Both the position numbers and the translations under genes were made by a program. DNA of 64,000 nucleotides from Geosiphon pyriformis (Eukaryota > Glomeromycota > Glomeromycetes > Archaeosporales > Geosiphonaceae), in the NCBI GenBank assembly GCA_016748015.1, contig JAAOMT010000697.1, forward strand, positions 1,135,152-1,199,151, read 5' to 3'. This document shows, one piece after another, positions 63,795 through 64,000 of this stretch. The notes beneath the pieces are model-generated. The model made no database searches. It worked only from the letters and a program-made list of their open reading frames with translations, and had not been told where the DNA came from. Numbering within the stretch: position 1 is the stretch's first letter; the number at the start of each line of letters is the position of its first letter.

Positions 63795-64000
63795 ATGGCC
63801 TAAGATCCAATACAAGCAAATATTCTGGCTGCCTTTCAAGATATACAAACTGCTTTGGGGTAAAAAAACAACACCCCACTATCATTATTTAGAGCTGATG
63901 CACAAGATCCAATTAAATAGTTGGATGACTTTGAAAAAGCTGCTACAGCTAACCAATACAATGATGAATACAAGTTTCAAATTGTTGGTGGCTACCTCCA
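63795..64000 (+). pseudogene. Ty3-type gag, N-terminal part, interrupted and cut by window end
   Basis: ATG at 63795 (MA, then TAA) leads into DPIQANILAAFQDIQTALG, a TAA, then PLSLFRADAQDPIK, TAG, LDDFEKAATANQYNDEYKF and IVGGYL at the window edge. The pattern F.G...DP..WL..FE.A...N.W/Y.....F.......L is the start of retrotransposon gag (Ty3/gypsy capsid). The TAG sits exactly where the conserved Trp is expected (TGG->TAG), and the TAA after LALG-type helix may be a former Gln. The capsid's remaining part, zinc knuckle, protease and RT would lie outside the window. Confidence 0.7.

Noticed and set aside
1-64000. Mitochondrial DNA or an organelle insertion
   Set aside because: Although AT-rich, it has spliceosomal-type introns, LINEs, pogo and Ty3 elements and no mitochondrial genes.
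1-64000. tRNA, rRNA or CRISPR features
   Set aside because: I saw no convincing cloverleaf with box A/B, no rRNA core sequence and no regularly spaced direct repeats with unique spacers.

Overview
The window is very AT-rich eukaryotic nuclear DNA (about one-fifth G+C by eye) with GT-AG introns of 60-100 nt. It contains decayed copies of LINE families, lipase-like proteins and NTPase genes that I associate with arbuscular-mycorrhizal fungi (Glomeromycotina, probably a repeat-rich Gigasporaceae-type genome). That assignment is inference from remembered protein families, not from any search. The region is a transposon graveyard: almost every protein-coding stretch is broken, and only a small secreted-protein ORF at 4866-5060 looks plausibly intact.

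Layout. 0-8 kb: an assembly gap, a spliced gene fragment (-) at 2263-2735, a microsatellite, the small secreted-protein ORF (+), then AT-rich DNA. 8-20 kb: a LINE endonuclease relic (8.6 kb), a kinase-like pseudogene (11.3-13.4 kb, +), the first copy of an unclassified 1.87-kb repeat called R1 here (13.55-15.42 kb), and an unknown coding relic at 18.4 kb. 20-35 kb: minus-strand LINEs (20.9-24.65, 27.7-29.0, 29.0-32.0, 32.2-34.5 kb) and a pogo-like DNA transposon (25.47-27.69 kb) that sits inside one of them. 35-44 kb: a coiled-coil header followed by a P-loop NTPase plus nuclease-like pseudogene (+), an ALG1 relic (-) and a DUF7869-like transposase-type relic (-). 47.5-49.5 kb: a spliced lipase-like pseudogene (+) whose nucleophile Ser is Gly. 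51.9-56 kb: an inverted second copy of R1, split by a 2.2-kb LINE carrying only ORF1. 61-64 kb: LINE ORF1 (+), then the 5' LTR, primer site and gag start of a Ty3-type retrotransposon running off the window.

The most interesting signals are structural. (1) Comparing the two R1 copies gives an empty site and a 10-bp target duplication around an ORF1-only LINE. A second ORF1-only element (32.2-34.5 kb) ends in the same 3' tail, while two other copies carry that tail after ORF2. This looks like a half-LINE, HAL1-like non-autonomous family. (2) Duplicated sequences differ mainly by C->T and G->A changes, and several pseudogenes have many in-frame stops with few or no frameshifts, a RIP-like or deamination-type decay pattern. 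(3) The kinase-like and NTPase-like pseudogenes share about 0.95 kb of upstream sequence plus a coiled-coil N-terminal header but have unrelated C-terminal modules, suggesting header-swapping in an effector-like or conflict-type gene family.

All protein identifications are from motifs read by eye. Boundaries of relics are approximate.
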